From positions 372,001 to 436,000 of the forward strand of contig NZ_QFZZ01000002.1 of NCBI RefSeq assembly GCF_005233515.1: a stretch of 64,000 bases of DNA, read 5' to 3'. Below the pieces are notes generated by a model. The model was not told the origin of the DNA. It searched no databases and was given only the letters and a program-made list of their open reading frames with translations. Source of the stretch: Pseudomonas sp. CFBP13508. Its GTDB lineage: Bacteria > Pseudomonadota > Gammaproteobacteria > Pseudomonadales > Pseudomonadaceae. The translations under genes were made by a program, and so were the position numbers. This document shows, piece after piece, positions 48,102-58,644 of the stretch (the stretch's first letter is position 1; every line of letters begins with the position of its first letter).

Positions 48102-48314
48102 ATGTCCACACGTCAGAGCGGTACCGTCAAGTGGTTTAACGACGAGAAAGGTTTTGGTTTTATCACTCCAGAAAGCGGTCCGGATCTGTTCGTACATTTC
48201 CGCGCCATTCAGGGCAACGGCTTCAAGAGCCTGAAAGAAGGCCAGAAAGTGACTTTCGTTGCTGTGCAAGGCCAAAAAGGCATGCAGGCTGACGAAGTAC
48301 AAGCAGAAGCCTGA
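48102..48314 (+). CDS. Cold-shock protein (CspA family)
   Basis: A 70-residue single-domain nucleic-acid-binding protein, [20 protein letters not shown] at its start. It has RNP1 KGFGFI (about 16-21) and RNP2 DLFVHF (about 28-33), the hallmark of CspA-type beta-barrels that bind single-stranded RNA or DNA. AAAGGAA precedes the ATG. It is monocistronic, closed by a strong terminator. Which of the several Pseudomonas Csp paralogues it is cannot be fixed from sequence alone. Confidence 0.95.
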   Translation: MSTRQSGTVKWFNDEKGFGFITPESGPDLFVHFRAIQGNGFKSLKEGQKVTFVAVQGQKGMQADEVQAEA

Positions 48315-48327
48315 TCTTCTGATACGA

Positions 48328-48362
48328 AAAAGCCCCTGATATTGATATCAGGGGCTTTTTTG
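48328..48362 (+). terminator. Terminator of the cold-shock gene
   Basis: A long near-perfect stem, AAAAAGCCCCTGATAT with ATATCAGGGGCTTTTTT, with a two-base loop and T run. It is bidirectional in principle. Confidence 0.92.
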
Positions 48363-48411
48363 TGCGCGCCAATCCGTAAAATGGCGCTTCCATTCGCGTC
48401 CCGAGGCTGCC

Positions 48412-48900
48412 ATGTCGAAACACCTGCTCACGCCGCAAGGGGACTTTCCTCCCGTTGCTCTCGGTCGTCGTCTGGCGGCAATGTTCTACGACTTCCTGCT
48501 GTGCACCGCCCTGCTGATCGTCACCGGCTTCATCTATAAGTTGATCCAGGCCGCGATCATTGGCGAAGAACGGCTGCGGGTGATGACCGACGCCGGCCAG
48601 CTCGATGGTGATCCGCTGTATTCCACGGTGCTGCTGTTGGTATTGTTCGGCTTCTTCGCCAAGTTCTGGACCCATGGCGGGCAGACACTGGGCATGCAGG
48701 TGTGGGGCATCCGCGTGCAGAACGCCAACGGCACGGCCATCAGCCTGTGGCAGGCGCTGTTGCGCTTTATGGTGTCGATAGCGTCGTGGTTGTGTATCGG
48801 GTTGGGGTTCTTCTGGTCGCTGTTCGACAAGCACAAGCGCACCTGGCATGACATCTATTCGGATACGCGCGTGGTGCGAATTCCAAAGAAGAACAAATAA
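48412..48900 (+). CDS. RDD family membrane protein
   Basis: An inner-membrane protein of 162 residues. RRLAAMFYDFLLCTALLIVTGFIY (about 19-42) holds the RDD-type first helix with its Arg and Asp pair. A second helix is at about 70-87 (STVLLLVLFGFFAKFW), then HGGQTLGMQVWGIRV and a third helix (FMVSIASWLCIGLGFFWSLF). It ends in a Lys-rich tail after KRTWHDIYSDTRVV. The family has no single proven function; some members affect transport of ions or proteins. Confidence 0.9.
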   Translation: MSKHLLTPQGDFPPVALGRRLAAMFYDFLLCTALLIVTGFIYKLIQAAIIGEERLRVMTDAGQLDGDPLYSTVLLLVLFGFFAKFWTHGGQTLGMQVWGIRVQNANGTAISLWQALLRFMVSIASWLCIGLGFFWSLFDKHKRTWHDIYSDTRVVRIPKKNK

Positions 48901-48921
48901 TTTCCATACTCAGGAGTCCCC

Positions 48922-49058
48922 CCTGTGGCGAGGGGATTTATCCCCGTTGGGTGGCGAAGCCGCCCCAAAATCAACCACCACGGTGTATCAGACACGCCGC
49001 GTGCGCTGCTTAACGACCGCTACGCAGCCGAACGGGGATAAATTCCCTCACCACAGGG
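48922..49058. repeat. Family-C inverted repeat
   Basis: CCTGTGGCGAGGGGATTTATC on the left and GGATAAATTCCCTCACCACAGG on the right, with CCCCGTTGG/CGAACGGGG inside. It lies between the convergent RDD and nadA genes. Confidence 0.85.
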
Positions 49059-49078
49059 CTCACTCCTACAAATGGTAC

Positions 49079-50137
49079 TCAGGCGTTACCGGCCAGCTTC
49101 ATCCGCGCTGCCTGGGTGAAGTCCAGCATGCGCTTCAACGGGCGGATCGCCTGGGGAATCAGCGCCGGATCGACAAAGATCTCGTTGGTGCCTTCCTTCA
49201 AGCTCTTGAGCGTGCGCTCCAGGGTGTTCATGGCCATCCATGGGCAATGCGCGCAACTGCGGCACGCCGCGCCGTTACCGGCGGTTGGCGCTTCGATGAA
49301 GACCTTGTCCGGGCACAGCTGCTGCATCTTGTAGAAGATGCCACGGTCGGTGGCGACGATCAGGGTCTTGTTCGGCAGGCTTTGCGCGGCAGCAATCAAC
49401 TGACTGGTGGAACCGACGGCATCCGCCAGTTCGATCACCGAAGTTGGCGATTCCGGATGCACCAGAATCGCCGCGTCCGGATACAGCGCTTTCATGTCTT
49501 CGAGCTGCTTGGACTTGAACTCTTCGTGAACGATGCAGGCACCGTCCCAAAGCAGCATATCGGCGCCGGTCTTGCGCTGAATGTAAGTGCCCAGGTGCTT
49601 GTCCGGACCCCAGATAATCGTCTCGCCGTTGTCCATCAGGCTTTCGACGATCTCCAGTGCGCAGCTCGAAGTCACCACCCAGTCAGCCCGAGCCTTCACG
49701 GCGGCGGAAGTGTTGGCATACACCACCACGGTACGTTCCGGGTGCTGGTCGCAGAACGCCGAGAACTCATCGACCGGGCAACCCAGGTCCAGCGAGCAGG
49801 TCGCCTCCAGGGTCGGCATCAGCACGCGTTTTTCCGGGTTGAGAATCTTTGCCGTCTCGCCCATGAACTTGACGCCGGCGACCACCACGGTCTTGGCCGG
49901 GTGCGCGTTGCCGAAGCGGGCCATTTCAAGGGAGTCGGAAACACAGCCGCCGGTTTCTTCGGCCAGGGCCTGAATCACCGGATCGCAATAAAAGTGGGCA
50001 ACCAGCACCGCGTCCTGAGCCTTGAGCTCGGCGGCGATGGCGGAACGGTAATAAGCCTCCTCTTCTGCCGTCAGCGGTTTGGGCTGTTTGGCGTCGAGGT
50101 GGGCTTGAACCAGAAGGCGTTCGGAAATCTGCGTCAT
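49079..50137 (-). CDS. nadA: Quinolinate synthase A
   Basis: A [4Fe-4S] enzyme that condenses iminoaspartate with dihydroxyacetone phosphate for NAD synthesis. The 352-residue protein has cluster cysteines in the expected three segments: [16 protein letters not shown] (about 87-102), [12 protein letters not shown] (about 186-197), and [17 protein letters not shown] near 289-305. [16 protein letters not shown] contains the active-site Tyr. The start [20 protein letters not shown] is the usual one. It is monocistronic, converging with the RDD gene. Confidence 0.95.
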   Translation of the reverse strand: MTQISERLLVQAHLDAKQPKPLTAEEEAYYRSAIAAELKAQDAVLVAHFYCDPVIQALAEETGGCVSDSLEMARFGNAHPAKTVVVAGVKFMGETAKILNPEKRVLMPTLEATCSLDLGCPVDEFSAFCDQHPERTVVVYANTSAAVKARADWVVTSSCALEIVESLMDNGETIIWGPDKHLGTYIQRKTGADMLLWDGACIVHEEFKSKQLEDMKALYPDAAILVHPESPTSVIELADAVGSTSQLIAAAQSLPNKTLIVATDRGIFYKMQQLCPDKVFIEAPTAGNGAACRSCAHCPWMAMNTLERTLKSLKEGTNEIFVDPALIPQAIRPLKRMLDFTQAARMKLAGNA

Positions 50138-50348
50138 GTTCGCAAGACCTGCAGGCGCATTCGCGCGAAAGTCGAGTATACACCCGGCTCCGGACCGCTA
50201 GAGGGTACCGCCGGGAGAGTGAGTATCATCAGGCACGGGACAGCGTTGAAGCTGCGCAAGGCTACAGAATATCCCGTTGATACAAAAGATGATTCTGACC
50301 TGTGTCAGGTCGGGTCGCACTGAAACATCGAACGCCCGAATTGCAGGC

Positions 50349-50396
50349 AAAAAAAAACCCGGAAATCCTCACTTTCGTGGGCCTTCCGGATTTTCT
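50349..50396 (-). terminator. Terminator of tRNA-Lys
   Basis: Read on the minus strand, TCCGGAA ... TTCCGG with an inner CCCAC/GTGAG stem is followed by GTTTTTTTTT. It lies 14 bp beyond the tRNA 3' end. Confidence 0.8.
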
Positions 50397-50409
50397 AAAC
50401 CGCCAAATA

Positions 50410-50485
50410 TGGTGGGTCGTGTGGGATTCGAACCTACGACCAATTGGTTAAAAGCCAACTGCTCTACCAACTGAGCTAACGACCC
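50410..50485 (-). tRNA. tRNA-Lys (anticodon UUU)
   Basis: On the minus strand the 76-nt gene starts GGGTCGTTAGCTCAGTTGGT and ends in encoded CCA. The acceptor GGGTCGT pairs with ACGACCC. The anticodon loop CTTTTAA holds TTT, and the T arm has GGTTCGAATCC. The place next to queC matches the Pseudomonas order. Confidence 0.98.
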
Positions 50486-50547
50486 GCTGTGTGGTGGCGC
50501 GTATAATACTGATTTTTAAGGACTATTCAACACCTTTTTTGAAAAAA

Positions 50548-51240
50548 TCAAAAATAAGGGGTTGGATCGTCCACACCAGCTGCCGCGAAGCCTTCTGCAC
50601 GCAGGCGGCAGCTGTCGCATTTGCCGCAGGCGCGGCCGTCATCGTCGGCCTGATAGCAGGAAACGGTCAGCCCGTAATCAACGCCGAGCTTCACGCCCGC
50701 CTGGACGATCTGCGCCTTGCTCAGGTTCTGCAGCGGAGCCTGGATGCGGAAGCCATTGCCTTCCACGCCAGCCTTGGTCGCCAGATTGGCCATGCGCTCA
50801 AACGACTCGATGAATTCAGGACGGCAATCCGGGTAACCGGAATAATCCACCGCGTTGACGCCGATAAAGATATCGCGGGCGCCGAGCACTTCGGCCCAAC
50901 CCAGTGCCAACGACAGGAACACCGTGTTGCGCGCCGGCACGTAAGTCACCGGAATGCCTTCGCCCAGCTCTTCCGGAATGTCGATGCTGGTGTCGGTCAG
51001 CGCCGAGCCGCCCATGCCATTGAGGTTCAGTCCGATGACCTTGTGCTCGACCACACCCAGATCGCGAGCAACGCGGGCGGCGGCGTGCAATTCAGCATGC
51101 GAGCGCTGGCCGTAATCGAAGCTCATGGTGTAGCAAGCGTAGCCTTCGGCGCGCGCCATCGCGACGACGGTGGCCGAGTCGAGGCCGCCCGAAAGCAGGA
51201 TAACGGCACGTTTTTCGGTAGTGTTCAGTTGTTCAATCAT
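50548..51240 (-). CDS. queC: 7-cyano-7-deazaguanine (preQ0) synthase
   Basis: ATP-dependent enzyme of queuosine synthesis that converts carboxy-deazaguanine to preQ0. The 230-residue protein has the PP-loop [17 protein letters not shown] (about 12-28), the segment [19 protein letters not shown], and the zinc-binding [20 protein letters not shown] near 190-209. The ATG at 51240 lies directly after the queE stop, so the two are coupled. The long upstream open frame is queE read in another frame. Confidence 0.95.
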   Translation of the reverse strand: MIEQLNTTEKRAVILLSGGLDSATVVAMARAEGYACYTMSFDYGQRSHAELHAAARVARDLGVVEHKVIGLNLNGMGGSALTDTSIDIPEELGEGIPVTYVPARNTVFLSLALGWAEVLGARDIFIGVNAVDYSGYPDCRPEFIESFERMANLATKAGVEGNGFRIQAPLQNLSKAQIVQAGVKLGVDYGLTVSCYQADDDGRACGKCDSCRLRAEGFAAAGVDDPTPYF

Positions 51241-51241
51241 C

Positions 51242-51889
51242 TCAGCGCCCCGGCTCATCATTCCATAGATATTTATGCAACTGCAGTTGCAGCCGCACTG
51301 GCAGGTTGTCTGCCACCACCCAATCCGCCAGATCCCTGGCATTGAGGTCATGATGACTTGGGGAGAACAGCACTTCACCCGCACGTCGATCAAGCCCGTA
51401 CTGGATCAGTTTCGATACCGCCCAGTCATAGTCTTCCCGCGAGCAGATGACAAACTTCACCTGATCGTTGCGGGTCAGCAGTTCGATGTTCTCGTAACGA
51501 TTGCGATGGGCTTCTTTCGAGCCCGGCGTTTTCAGATCGACGACGCGACTGACACGCGGATCGACAGCGGATACGTCAAGGGCGCCGCTGGTTTCCAGCG
51601 ACACCTCGTAACCGGCATCACACAAGCGTTCAAGCAAAGGAATGGCGTTCGGCTGGGCCAACGGCTCACCGCCGGTGACACAGACGTAGCGCGGACGATA
51701 TCCGGCCACTTGCTCAAGAATGTCGTCGAGGGTGCGGACGGTGCCGCCGCTGAACGCATAAGCGCTGTCGCAGTACTGGCAACGCAACGGGCAACCGGTC
51801 AGGCGCACGAAAACCGTGGGCAGCCCGGCAGTCCGAGTTTCCCCCTGCAACGAGTAGAAAACTTCGGTGATTCTCAATGTGTCTTGCAT
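51242..51889 (-). CDS. queE: 7-carboxy-7-deazaguanine synthase
   Basis: Radical-SAM enzyme of queuosine synthesis acting on carboxytetrahydropterin. The 215-residue protein has the cluster motif [12 protein letters not shown] (C-x3-C-x2-C) near residue 28-39, VTGGEPL (about 71-77, SAM binding) and [10 protein letters not shown] (about 96-105). The ATG at 51889 ([17 protein letters not shown]) is chosen; a GTG nine bases earlier is also in frame. In operon with queC. Confidence 0.94.
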   Translation of the reverse strand: MQDTLRITEVFYSLQGETRTAGLPTVFVRLTGCPLRCQYCDSAYAFSGGTVRTLDDILEQVAGYRPRYVCVTGGEPLAQPNAIPLLERLCDAGYEVSLETSGALDVSAVDPRVSRVVDLKTPGSKEAHRNRYENIELLTRNDQVKFVICSREDYDWAVSKLIQYGLDRRAGEVLFSPSHHDLNARDLADWVVADNLPVRLQLQLHKYLWNDEPGR

Positions 51890-52010
51890 AGTCGCCACGG
51901 GCGTAACAGCTAAACAGGCTGTCCGCCTCCGTCAGGCACTTCAGGCAATCCCGCCAACGCGTAGACCACAAGAAGCGTGTTTCAGAAAAAGGGCGTGAAT
52001 TCTAACGAAA

Positions 52011-52033
52011 AAACCCGCGACAAGCGCGGGTTT
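52011..52033 (-). terminator. Terminator of the tol-pal-cpoB operon
   Basis: AAACCCGCG and CGCGGGTTT form a nine-base stem with a five-base loop, and on the minus strand a T run follows. It lies about 25 bp beyond the cpoB stop. Confidence 0.88.
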
Positions 52034-52056
52034 CTTCAAAACACGGATAAACAGGC

Positions 52057-52896
52057 TTACATGCGCTGCAAATCACGCTGGGCCAGCTGCGCGGCGGAAG
52101 TGCCCGGATATTGGGACACCACCTGCTGCAGAATGCCTTTGACCTTGTCGGTGTGACCGAGGCGGCGCTCTACGTCAGCCAGCTTGTACAGCGAGTCCGG
52201 CACTTTGTTGTGCTTGGGATACAGCTGCGAAACCTTGGCAAAGGCCTGACCTGCACCTTGCAGATCCCCCTTGGCCAGGTTCACTTCGCCCAACCAGTAC
52301 TGGGCGTTGCCCGCGTACTGGCTGTTGGGGTATTTGCGCAGGAAAGCGGCAAAGGCCTGGCTGGCCTTGTCGAAATCCTTGGCTTTGATCAGGTCGAAAG
52401 CGGCATCGTAATACAGCTTTTCTTTCGCCGGATCAGCCGGTTCGCTACCCGCGGCAGGGGCCTGGGCTGCCGCAGCAGCACCCGCGCCTGCGGCAGCACC
52501 GGCAGCAGCACTTGCATCGCCACCGGCAGAAGAATTCTCGGGAGTCGCGGCTGGTGCAACGCCGGATCCTATGCGCCGATCAAGATCCTGGTATCGCTCC
52601 AGGGATTCCTGCTTCATGCGCGCAACCTGATTCTGCAGTTCTTCGATCACGCCCTGTTGGCGCGAGATCTGATCCTGCATCTGTTGCAATTGGTTGAACA
52701 GCATGCCTTGTGCCGAGGCAGGGGCCGAAGCCGCTCCCCCGGCATAGGCGCCGTTCGTACCGTAACCCGCAGGCGGATAACTGCTCCCGCTATTGTTATA
52801 ACCGGAGTTGTCATCGACCACAGGAACCGCAGCCCACGCCGCAAGCGGCGCGAGGCTGAGAGCCAGAACAGTTACAGCACGACGGCACGTTCGCAT
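52057..52896 (-). CDS. cpoB: Tol-Pal system protein CpoB (YbgF)
   Basis: A periplasmic TPR protein of 279 residues that links the Tol-Pal machine to cell-wall synthesis in E. coli. It has a signal peptide (about 1-22, ending APLAAWA), a coiled-coil segment (LFNQLQQMQDQISRQQGVIE and further heptads, about 66-105), an Ala/Pro-rich linker (about 115-150), and TPR repeats to the end (LYYDAAFDLIKAKDFDKASQ, YAGNAQYWLGEVNLAKGDLQ). It starts 6 bp after pal. Confidence 0.93.
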   Translation of the reverse strand: MRTCRRAVTVLALSLAPLAAWAAVPVVDDNSGYNNSGSSYPPAGYGTNGAYAGGAASAPASAQGMLFNQLQQMQDQISRQQGVIEELQNQVARMKQESLERYQDLDRRIGSGVAPAATPENSSAGGDASAAAGAAAGAGAAAAAQAPAAGSEPADPAKEKLYYDAAFDLIKAKDFDKASQAFAAFLRKYPNSQYAGNAQYWLGEVNLAKGDLQGAGQAFAKVSQLYPKHNKVPDSLYKLADVERRLGHTDKVKGILQQVVSQYPGTSAAQLAQRDLQRM

Positions 52897-52902
52897 ATCG
52901 AA

Positions 52903-53400
52903 TTACTTACGCAGTTCGACGCGACGGTTCTGGGCCCAGGACTGCTCGTCGTTGCCGGTAGCAACTGGACGCTCTTCGCCGTAGGAAACCAGTTCCAGCT
53001 GAGCTGGGGAAACACCTTGCAGTACCAGGTAGCGCTGAACGGCTTTCGCACGACGCTCGCCCAGTGCCATGTTGTACTCACGAGTACCACGTTCGTCGGT
53101 GTTGCCTTCCAGAACAACGCGAGCGCCGTTTGCTTTCAGGTCTTTGGCGTGAACGTCCAGAGCGCGCATGGCTTCTGGCTTCAGGTCCGAGCTGTCGTAT
53201 TCGAAGTAGAAGGTGGTGATTGCGCGCAGAGCAGCTTCTTCGCTCAGGGAACCGTCAACGGCACCAGTGTTTGCGCCGTAACCAGCGTTTGGATCAACAG
53301 CGCCTTCACCGGCGTTGTCGCCGCCTTTGGACGAGCAACCTACAGCTACAGCCATGGCCAGAGCCAGCGCAGCAAATTTACCAAACTTCAGCATTTCCAT
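52903..53400 (-). CDS. pal: Peptidoglycan-associated lipoprotein Pal (OprL)
   Basis: An outer-membrane lipoprotein of 165 residues. The lipobox AVGC gives lipidated Cys 22. The OmpA-like domain (about 60-165) has [15 protein letters not shown] and [21 protein letters not shown], with peptidoglycan-binding Asp and Arg. It matches OprL of Pseudomonas almost residue for residue from memory. It sits between tolB and cpoB. Confidence 0.97.
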   Translation of the reverse strand: MEMLKFGKFAALALAMAVAVGCSSKGGDNAGEGAVDPNAGYGANTGAVDGSLSEEAALRAITTFYFEYDSSDLKPEAMRALDVHAKDLKANGARVVLEGNTDERGTREYNMALGERRAKAVQRYLVLQGVSPAQLELVSYGEERPVATGNDEQSWAQNRRVELRK

Positions 53401-53452
53401 CGTGAAACTCCTAATGAACCCCAGTGTGTTAAGTAAAACGTGTAGCGCCCGC

Positions 53453-54754
53453 TCACTTCAGGTAAGGGGACCAGGACGGTTCTCTGACTTCGCCTTGAGC
53501 GGTAGGAAGCGGGAGCCTCACGCGCCCATTAATGGACACGAGCATCAAGACTCCCCGGCCCTGTTGGCGGGTGGCGTAGATTACCATGGTGCCGTTGGGC
53601 GCAACAGTAGGTGACTCGTCCAGAGTGCTATCAGTGAGGATCTTTACACTACCCCGCTGCAGATCCTGAGCTGCCACCTTGAAATTGGTGAAGCCATCCT
53701 GACGATGAATCATCACCAAAGTCTTTTCATCAGCCGACAGTTTCGGGTTGGCGTTGTAGTTGCCAACGAACGTCACACGCTCGGCACCACCGCCACTGGC
53801 GCTGGTTTTGTAGATCTGCGGCTTGCCGCCACGGTCCGAAGTGAAGTAGATGGTCGAACCATCCTTGCCCCAGAACGGCTCGGTGTTAATGCCTGGGCCG
53901 GACGTCACACGGGTGATCTGACGCGAACCGAGGTTCATCACGTAGATGTCCGGGTTACCGTCTTTGGACAGCACGAACGCCAGGCGATTGCCATCCGGCG
54001 ACCAGGCTGGCGCGCCGTTGAGGCCTTCGAAGTTGGTGATCTGCTCACGGCGACCGGTGTCGATGTTCTGCATGAAGATGCGCGGACGCTTCTGCTCGAA
54101 CGATACGTAGGCGATACGCTTGCCGTCCGGTGCAAAACGTGGCGACAGAATCGGCTCGCGCGATTGCAGCAGAGTCACTGCGCGGGCGCCGTCATAGTCG
54201 GAACGCTGCAGGGTGTAGCGCGTGTTCTTCTCGGAGAAACGCTCGGCCGTCACGTACAGCAGACGTGTCGAGAACGCGCCGTCGATACCGGTCAGTTTCT
54301 GGAACGACTGATCGGAAATGAAGTGCGCCATATCACGGATCTGGTCGGTCGTGCCGGAAACACTGCCGTCAGCCACTTTCTGTTCGGTAGCGACGTTGAA
54401 CAGTGCCCACTGCACCTGCAGGCGACCGCCCGCCGGGGCGATGCTGCCGACCATCATGTATTGAGCACCTACCGCCTTCCAGTCACGGAAGATGATTTCG
54501 CTCGGCTGGCTTGGCTGGCTGATCATGTTGGCTTTCGGAATCGGCGAGTAGTAGCCCGAGTTGCGCAAGTCGTTGCCAATGATTTCAGCCATGTCGTCTG
54601 GCAGCACGGCGCCGCCCTGCATGCCGAACGGTACGACGGCGATCGGAGTAGCCCGATCGCTGCCGCTGGTGACCAGAATGTTCTTTTCATCTGCCGCCGC
54701 GATCCCTGCCATGCAGCAGATCACGACCAGCATTCCTCGAAGAAGGTTTCTCAC
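53453..54754 (-). CDS. tolB: Tol-Pal system beta-propeller TolB
   Basis: A periplasmic protein of 433 residues with a signal peptide (about 1-22, [14 protein letters not shown]), an N-terminal alpha/beta domain (about 23-165, [20 protein letters not shown]), and a six-bladed propeller with repeated [12 protein letters not shown] / [19 protein letters not shown] blades. It binds Pal. It overlaps the tolA end by four bases, giving coupled translation. Confidence 0.96.
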   Translation of the reverse strand: MRNLLRGMLVVICCMAGIAAADEKNILVTSGSDRATPIAVVPFGMQGGAVLPDDMAEIIGNDLRNSGYYSPIPKANMISQPSQPSEIIFRDWKAVGAQYMMVGSIAPAGGRLQVQWALFNVATEQKVADGSVSGTTDQIRDMAHFISDQSFQKLTGIDGAFSTRLLYVTAERFSEKNTRYTLQRSDYDGARAVTLLQSREPILSPRFAPDGKRIAYVSFEQKRPRIFMQNIDTGRREQITNFEGLNGAPAWSPDGNRLAFVLSKDGNPDIYVMNLGSRQITRVTSGPGINTEPFWGKDGSTIYFTSDRGGKPQIYKTSASGGGAERVTFVGNYNANPKLSADEKTLVMIHRQDGFTNFKVAAQDLQRGSVKILTDSTLDESPTVAPNGTMVIYATRQQGRGVLMLVSINGRVRLPLPTAQGEVREPSWSPYLK

Positions 54755-55827
54755 AAGGCTAGATCCTCAGGTGTGAATGTCATCTTGAATGAACGATACG
54801 GAGCGAAATCGCTCGGCTTCATTCCCTGCATTTCTGTCAAACGTCCAATATTCTTCACTGCCGCGACTGCCGAAGCATCGAACGGACCGTCACCACTGGA
54901 CTTGGATACGGTGACCGAAGTCACGGTACCGTCCGGCAACATGCCAATTTGCAGCACGACCGTCATGCCTTTGCGCGCCGAAGGAGGACGAGCCCAGCCT
55001 TCTGCTGCGCGAGCGCGAATCAGATCATCGAAACTGCCGGCGACTTCGTCACCCTGCTCATCGGCCAGGGCCTGCTGGCGCTGCGGCGTGTCGGAAAGCA
55101 GATCTGCCAGGGCCTGAGCCTTTTTGTCTTCGGCGGATTTGCGTGCCGCTTCCTGCGCTTTCTTCTTCGCAGCGTCGGCAGCAGCTTTCTTCTTCGCGTC
55201 TTCGGCGACTTTCTTTTTCGCCTCTTCAGCTTCAGCTTTCTTCTTGGCGTCTTCGGCGGCTTTCTTTTTCGCGTCTTCGACGATCTTTTTCTTGGCTTCT
55301 TCGGCAGCGGCTTTCTTCGCCTCTTCCTCAGCAGCCTTCTTCGCTTCGTCTTCGGCCTTCTTCTTGGCTATATCAGCCAATTGTTTCTCTTCGGCCTTTT
55401 TCGCTTCGGCTTTCTTCGCGTCGTCGGCTTTCTTGGCTTCATCAGCCTTTTTCGCTTCGTCCGCTTTTTTCGCCTCGTCGGCCTTCTTGGCTTCCTCGGC
55501 CTTTTGAGCCGCTTCCTCTTTCTTTTGTTCCGCCGCCTTCACCGCTTCCTGTTCGATCTTTTTCTGCTCCATCTGCTCGACTTCGGTCTGGCGCGCGGCG
55601 GATTTCTTCGCCTCACCCGCAATCTTCTGATTGGTCTGGGTGGTCGCCTGACTTTTCGATTTCAGCTGGTACAGAGTCGCCTGGACAATCGGCTTGGCCG
55701 GCGGCAGCTCGGGCGTGAAGGCAAAACTGACGAACAGCATGCCGAACACCAGCACGTGCAGGACAATTGCCAGAACACTAGGCCAGAAGTAGCTTTCCGA
55801 GGCGGACGGCTCTCGCTGTTGCTGCAT
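54751..55827 (-). CDS. tolA: Tol-Pal system inner-membrane protein TolA
   Basis: A 358-residue protein anchored by one N-terminal helix (about 15-35, [20 protein letters not shown]). A long Lys/Ala/Glu coiled coil (about 75-250) contains tandem KKADEA repeats and ends before a C-terminal domain (about 260-358) of the TonB/TolA fold ([25 protein letters not shown]). It links TolQR to TolB and Pal across the periplasm. It starts on the same base as the tolR stop ends. Confidence 0.95.
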   Translation of the reverse strand: MQQQREPSASESYFWPSVLAIVLHVLVFGMLFVSFAFTPELPPAKPIVQATLYQLKSKSQATTQTNQKIAGEAKKSAARQTEVEQMEQKKIEQEAVKAAEQKKEEAAQKAEEAKKADEAKKADEAKKADEAKKADDAKKAEAKKAEEKQLADIAKKKAEDEAKKAAEEEAKKAAAEEAKKKIVEDAKKKAAEDAKKKAEAEEAKKKVAEDAKKKAAADAAKKKAQEAARKSAEDKKAQALADLLSDTPQRQQALADEQGDEVAGSFDDLIRARAAEGWARPPSARKGMTVVLQIGMLPDGTVTSVTVSKSSGDGPFDASAVAAVKNIGRLTEMQGMKPSDFAPYRSFKMTFTPEDLAL

Positions 55828-56288
55828 CAGGGGGCCTCGGTAATCAGACCAACGTTACCGACCCCGGCTTTCTGCAACCCGCCCATGGCACCCATGACGG
55901 CGCCGTAGTCGACAGTCTTGTCGCCACGAATGAACACCTGGGTGCGTTTGCCGCCCTCGGTGCCGGCGCGGATGATCTTGGTCACCGCGTCGGTCATTTG
56001 CGGCAGGGTCATGGCCCTGTCCTGTTGCTTCTCGGTGTCGACTTCGCTGCCAAGGTTCCAGTAGTAGGTCTTGTCAGCCTTGATCGAAATGGTCAGGACC
56101 TGGGTGTTGTTGTCCTGCGGCAAGGCTTCGCTGGAAACCTTGGGCAGATCAACTTTCACGCCCTGATTGAGCATCGGCGCGGTCACCATGAAGATGACCA
56201 GCAGCACCAACATCACGTCGATGTAGGGCACCACGTTCATCTCGGCGACCGGCTTGCGCTTTTTGCGGGCTCGAGCGATTAAAGCCAT
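55827..56288 (-). CDS. tolR: Tol-Pal system proton-channel protein TolR
   Basis: An ExbD/TolR protein of 153 residues. One membrane helix (about 20-40, YIDVMLVLLVIFMVTAPML) carries the conserved Asp of the proton path (PYIDVML). The periplasmic domain follows (VFIRGDKTVDYGAVMGAMG). The start MALIARARKKRKPVAEMNVV is basic and cytoplasmic. It lies 14 bp after tolQ. Confidence 0.95.
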   Translation of the reverse strand: MALIARARKKRKPVAEMNVVPYIDVMLVLLVIFMVTAPMLNQGVKVDLPKVSSEALPQDNNTQVLTISIKADKTYYWNLGSEVDTEKQQDRAMTLPQMTDAVTKIIRAGTEGGKRTQVFIRGDKTVDYGAVMGAMGGLQKAGVGNVGLITEAP

Positions 56289-56302
56289 CGGGAAATACCT
56301 GC

Positions 56303-56998
56303 TTATTCTTCGCTGGTGTGCACTTTGCGGTGCAGGATCGCCTGGAATTCATCGGCGAAGGTGTAGTAGCGGCCCAGCAAGGTTTCGCTGCGCGCAGCAA
56401 AACGGTTGTAAGCGATGACCGCCGGGATCGCAGCGAACAGGCCGATCGCGGTGGCGATCAGGGCTTCGGCGATACCCGGAGCAACGGTGGCGAGGGTCGC
56501 TTGCTGGGCGCTGGCCAGGCCGCGGAAGGAGTTCATGATCCCCCACACGGTACCGAACAGACCGATGTACGGGCTGACCGAACCGACGGTGGCGAGGAAC
56601 GGCAGGCTCTGCTCGAGTTTCTCTTCTTCGCGCGAGATGGCCACGCGCATGGCACGGGCGACACCTTCCATCACCGCTTCTGGATCGACCCCTGGCTGCT
56701 GACGCAGACGGGAGAACTCCTTGAAGCCGGCACGGAAGATCTGCTCCACGCCCGAATCCGGATCAGGGTTGCTGCCAGCCTGACGGTACAGTTTGGACAG
56801 GTCGATACCCGACCAGAAGCGCTCTTCGAAGCTCTCCAGGGCGCGTCGACCGGCACGCAGCAAATTGCTGCGCTGAAAGATCATGATCCATGAGGTCACC
56901 GATGCGGCCACCAGGGTCAACATTACCAACTGCACCACGATGCTGGCATTGCTGACCAGGCTCCACATGGAGGAATGGTCGACGACGTTAGCTTCCAC
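56303..56998 (-). CDS. tolQ: Tol-Pal system proton-channel protein TolQ
   Basis: A MotA/ExbB/TolQ protein of 231 residues with three membrane helices: about 15-37 ([23 protein letters not shown]), about 135-155 ([20 protein letters not shown]), and about 170-192 ([27 protein letters not shown]). LFGTVWGIM and [11 protein letters not shown] are the family motifs. It overlaps ybgC by 11 bp. With TolR it drives TolA. Confidence 0.95.
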   Translation of the reverse strand: MEANVVDHSSMWSLVSNASIVVQLVMLTLVAASVTSWIMIFQRSNLLRAGRRALESFEERFWSGIDLSKLYRQAGSNPDPDSGVEQIFRAGFKEFSRLRQQPGVDPEAVMEGVARAMRVAISREEEKLEQSLPFLATVGSVSPYIGLFGTVWGIMNSFRGLASAQQATLATVAPGIAEALIATAIGLFAAIPAVIAYNRFAARSETLLGRYYTFADEFQAILHRKVHTSEE

Positions 56999-57455
56999 GC
57001 TTTATCTCCTGCTTTGAGTGTGTACCCGGGCCGACCGCGTCGGCGAAGGCCGCACGCAGGTCTTCGGGAAGGGCCCGGGGTTTCAAACTGTCGGTGCGCA
57101 CGCAGGCCACCAAAAACTGCCCTTCGCAGAGCAGCACATTATCCGTGGCCCGCCTGACCTGCTGTTTGAAGCGCAGGCTGGCACGGTTCAATTCGATTAC
57201 ATCAGCGCTTACCAGCAGCTCGTCATCCAGTCGCGCCGGCGCGTGGTAGCGCGCTTCGCTGGAATGCACGACGAACAACAGGTCCTCTCCGGCAAGCTGC
57301 GATTGGGCAAAGCCCAGTTCCCGTAGCCGCTCGGTTCGAGCCCGTTCCATAAACTTGAGGTAATTAACGTAATACACGATGCCGCCCGCATCGGTGTCCT
57401 CGTAATAAACGCGACAACGATGTGCGAACGGCTCAAGCCCGTTTTGCGCGCGCAT
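56988..57455 (-). CDS. ybgC: Acyl-CoA thioesterase YbgC
   Basis: A hot-dog-fold thioesterase of 155 residues. The motif [26 protein letters not shown] (about 17-42) includes the catalytic-region Asp and the Tyr. It cleaves short-chain acyl-CoA in E. coli homologues. The start [20 protein letters not shown] is usual for Pseudomonas. First gene of ybgC-tolQRAB-pal-cpoB. Confidence 0.94.
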   Translation of the reverse strand: MRAQNGLEPFAHRCRVYYEDTDAGGIVYYVNYLKFMERARTERLRELGFAQSQLAGEDLLFVVHSSEARYHAPARLDDELLVSADVIELNRASLRFKQQVRRATDNVLLCEGQFLVACVRTDSLKPRALPEDLRAAFADAVGPGTHSKQEIKRGS

Positions 57456-57582
57456 ACTCTAGTGCTTACTCCTCAGGTTGCCAATCCGGCCAGACAACTG
57501 TTTTTCGTGGTTTCAACGCTTTAACGCAAAAGTACCGTCGTCTGACAGTACAAACCCTGAATAAATCACCAGCAAATGTGTA

Positions 57583-58644
57583 TCAATCGTCGACGGCGTC
57601 GAGAAACTCGTCTGCCACGGGCATCTCGCCCATGCGTGACGGAACATTCAAACCGAAATGCAGATAGGCATGCCGCGTCACCACCCTGCCCCGTGGCGTG
57701 CGCATGATATAGCCCTGCTGGATCAGGTACGGCTCGAGCACGTCTTCAATGGTGTGGCGTTCTTCACTGATCGCCGCCGCCAGACTGTCGATACCGACCG
57801 GGCCGCCGTCGAACTTCTCGATCATGGTCAGCAGCAGGCGTCGATCCTGATGATCGAAACCGTGCTCGTCGACATCCAGCAGATTGAGCGCCAGATCCGC
57901 CACCGCTTTGGTGATGTGGCCCTTGGCGCGGACTTCGGCGAAGTCGCGCACCCGACGCAGCAGACGGTTGGCAATTCGCGGCGTGCCACGGGCGCGACGG
58001 GCGATCTCGAACGAACCTTCCGGATCCAGCGGCAGACCGAGAATGGCTGCCGAACGACTGACGATCGTAGCCAGATCCGCCGTGCTGTAGAACTCCAGGC
58101 GCTGGACGATACCGAAGCGATCACGCAGCGGGTTGGTCAGCATGCCGGCGCGGGTGGTGGCGCCGACCAGAGTGAACGGCGGCAGATCGAGTTTGATCGA
58201 GCGCGCCGCCGGCCCCTCGCCAATCATGATGTCGAGCTGGAAATCTTCCATCGCCGGATACAGCACTTCTTCAACGATCGGCGACAGACGATGGATTTCG
58301 TCGATGAACAACACATCGTGCGGCTCGAGATTGGTCAGCAACGCGGCCAGATCACCCGGGCGCTCCAGCACTGGCCCGGAGGTGCTCTTGATCGACACAC
58401 CCATTTCCTGGGCAATGATGTTCGCCAGCGTGGTCTTGCCCAGCCCGGGCGGACCGAAGATCAGCGTGTGGTCGAGGGATTCGCTGCGGCCACGGGCGGC
58501 CTGGATGAACAGTTCCATCTGCTCGCGCACGGTCGGCTGGCCAATGTAGTCGGCCAGGCTGACCGGGCGGATGGCCCGGTCCTGGACTTCTTCGCGCTCG
58601 CGCGGGCTGTGCGCGGCGGCGATCAGACGATCAGCTTCAATCAC
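57583..58644 (-). CDS. ruvB: Holliday junction helicase RuvB
   Basis: An AAA+ branch-migration motor of 353 residues. Seen are [20 protein letters not shown] (about 27-46), Walker [12 protein letters not shown] (about 64-74), Walker [13 protein letters not shown] (about 115-126), sensor [18 protein letters not shown] (about 161-178), and the C-terminal winged helix ending in [21 protein letters not shown]. It starts right after the ruvA stop. Confidence 0.97.
   Translation of the reverse strand: MIEADRLIAAAHSPREREEVQDRAIRPVSLADYIGQPTVREQMELFIQAARGRSESLDHTLIFGPPGLGKTTLANIIAQEMGVSIKSTSGPVLERPGDLAALLTNLEPHDVLFIDEIHRLSPIVEEVLYPAMEDFQLDIMIGEGPAARSIKLDLPPFTLVGATTRAGMLTNPLRDRFGIVQRLEFYSTADLATIVSRSAAILGLPLDPEGSFEIARRARGTPRIANRLLRRVRDFAEVRAKGHITKAVADLALNLLDVDEHGFDHQDRRLLLTMIEKFDGGPVGIDSLAAAISEERHTIEDVLEPYLIQQGYIMRTPRGRVVTRHAYLHFGLNVPSRMGEMPVADEFLDAVDD

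Noticed and set aside
47956..48234. A 92-residue open frame in the cold-shock leader
   Set aside because: It overlaps the cold-shock gene out of frame and has no good ribosome site or family resemblance.
50277..50474. A 65-residue open frame running through the tRNA-Lys terminator and tRNA
   Set aside because: Its C-terminal half is the antisense of tRNA-Lys, a common false gene in automatic annotation.
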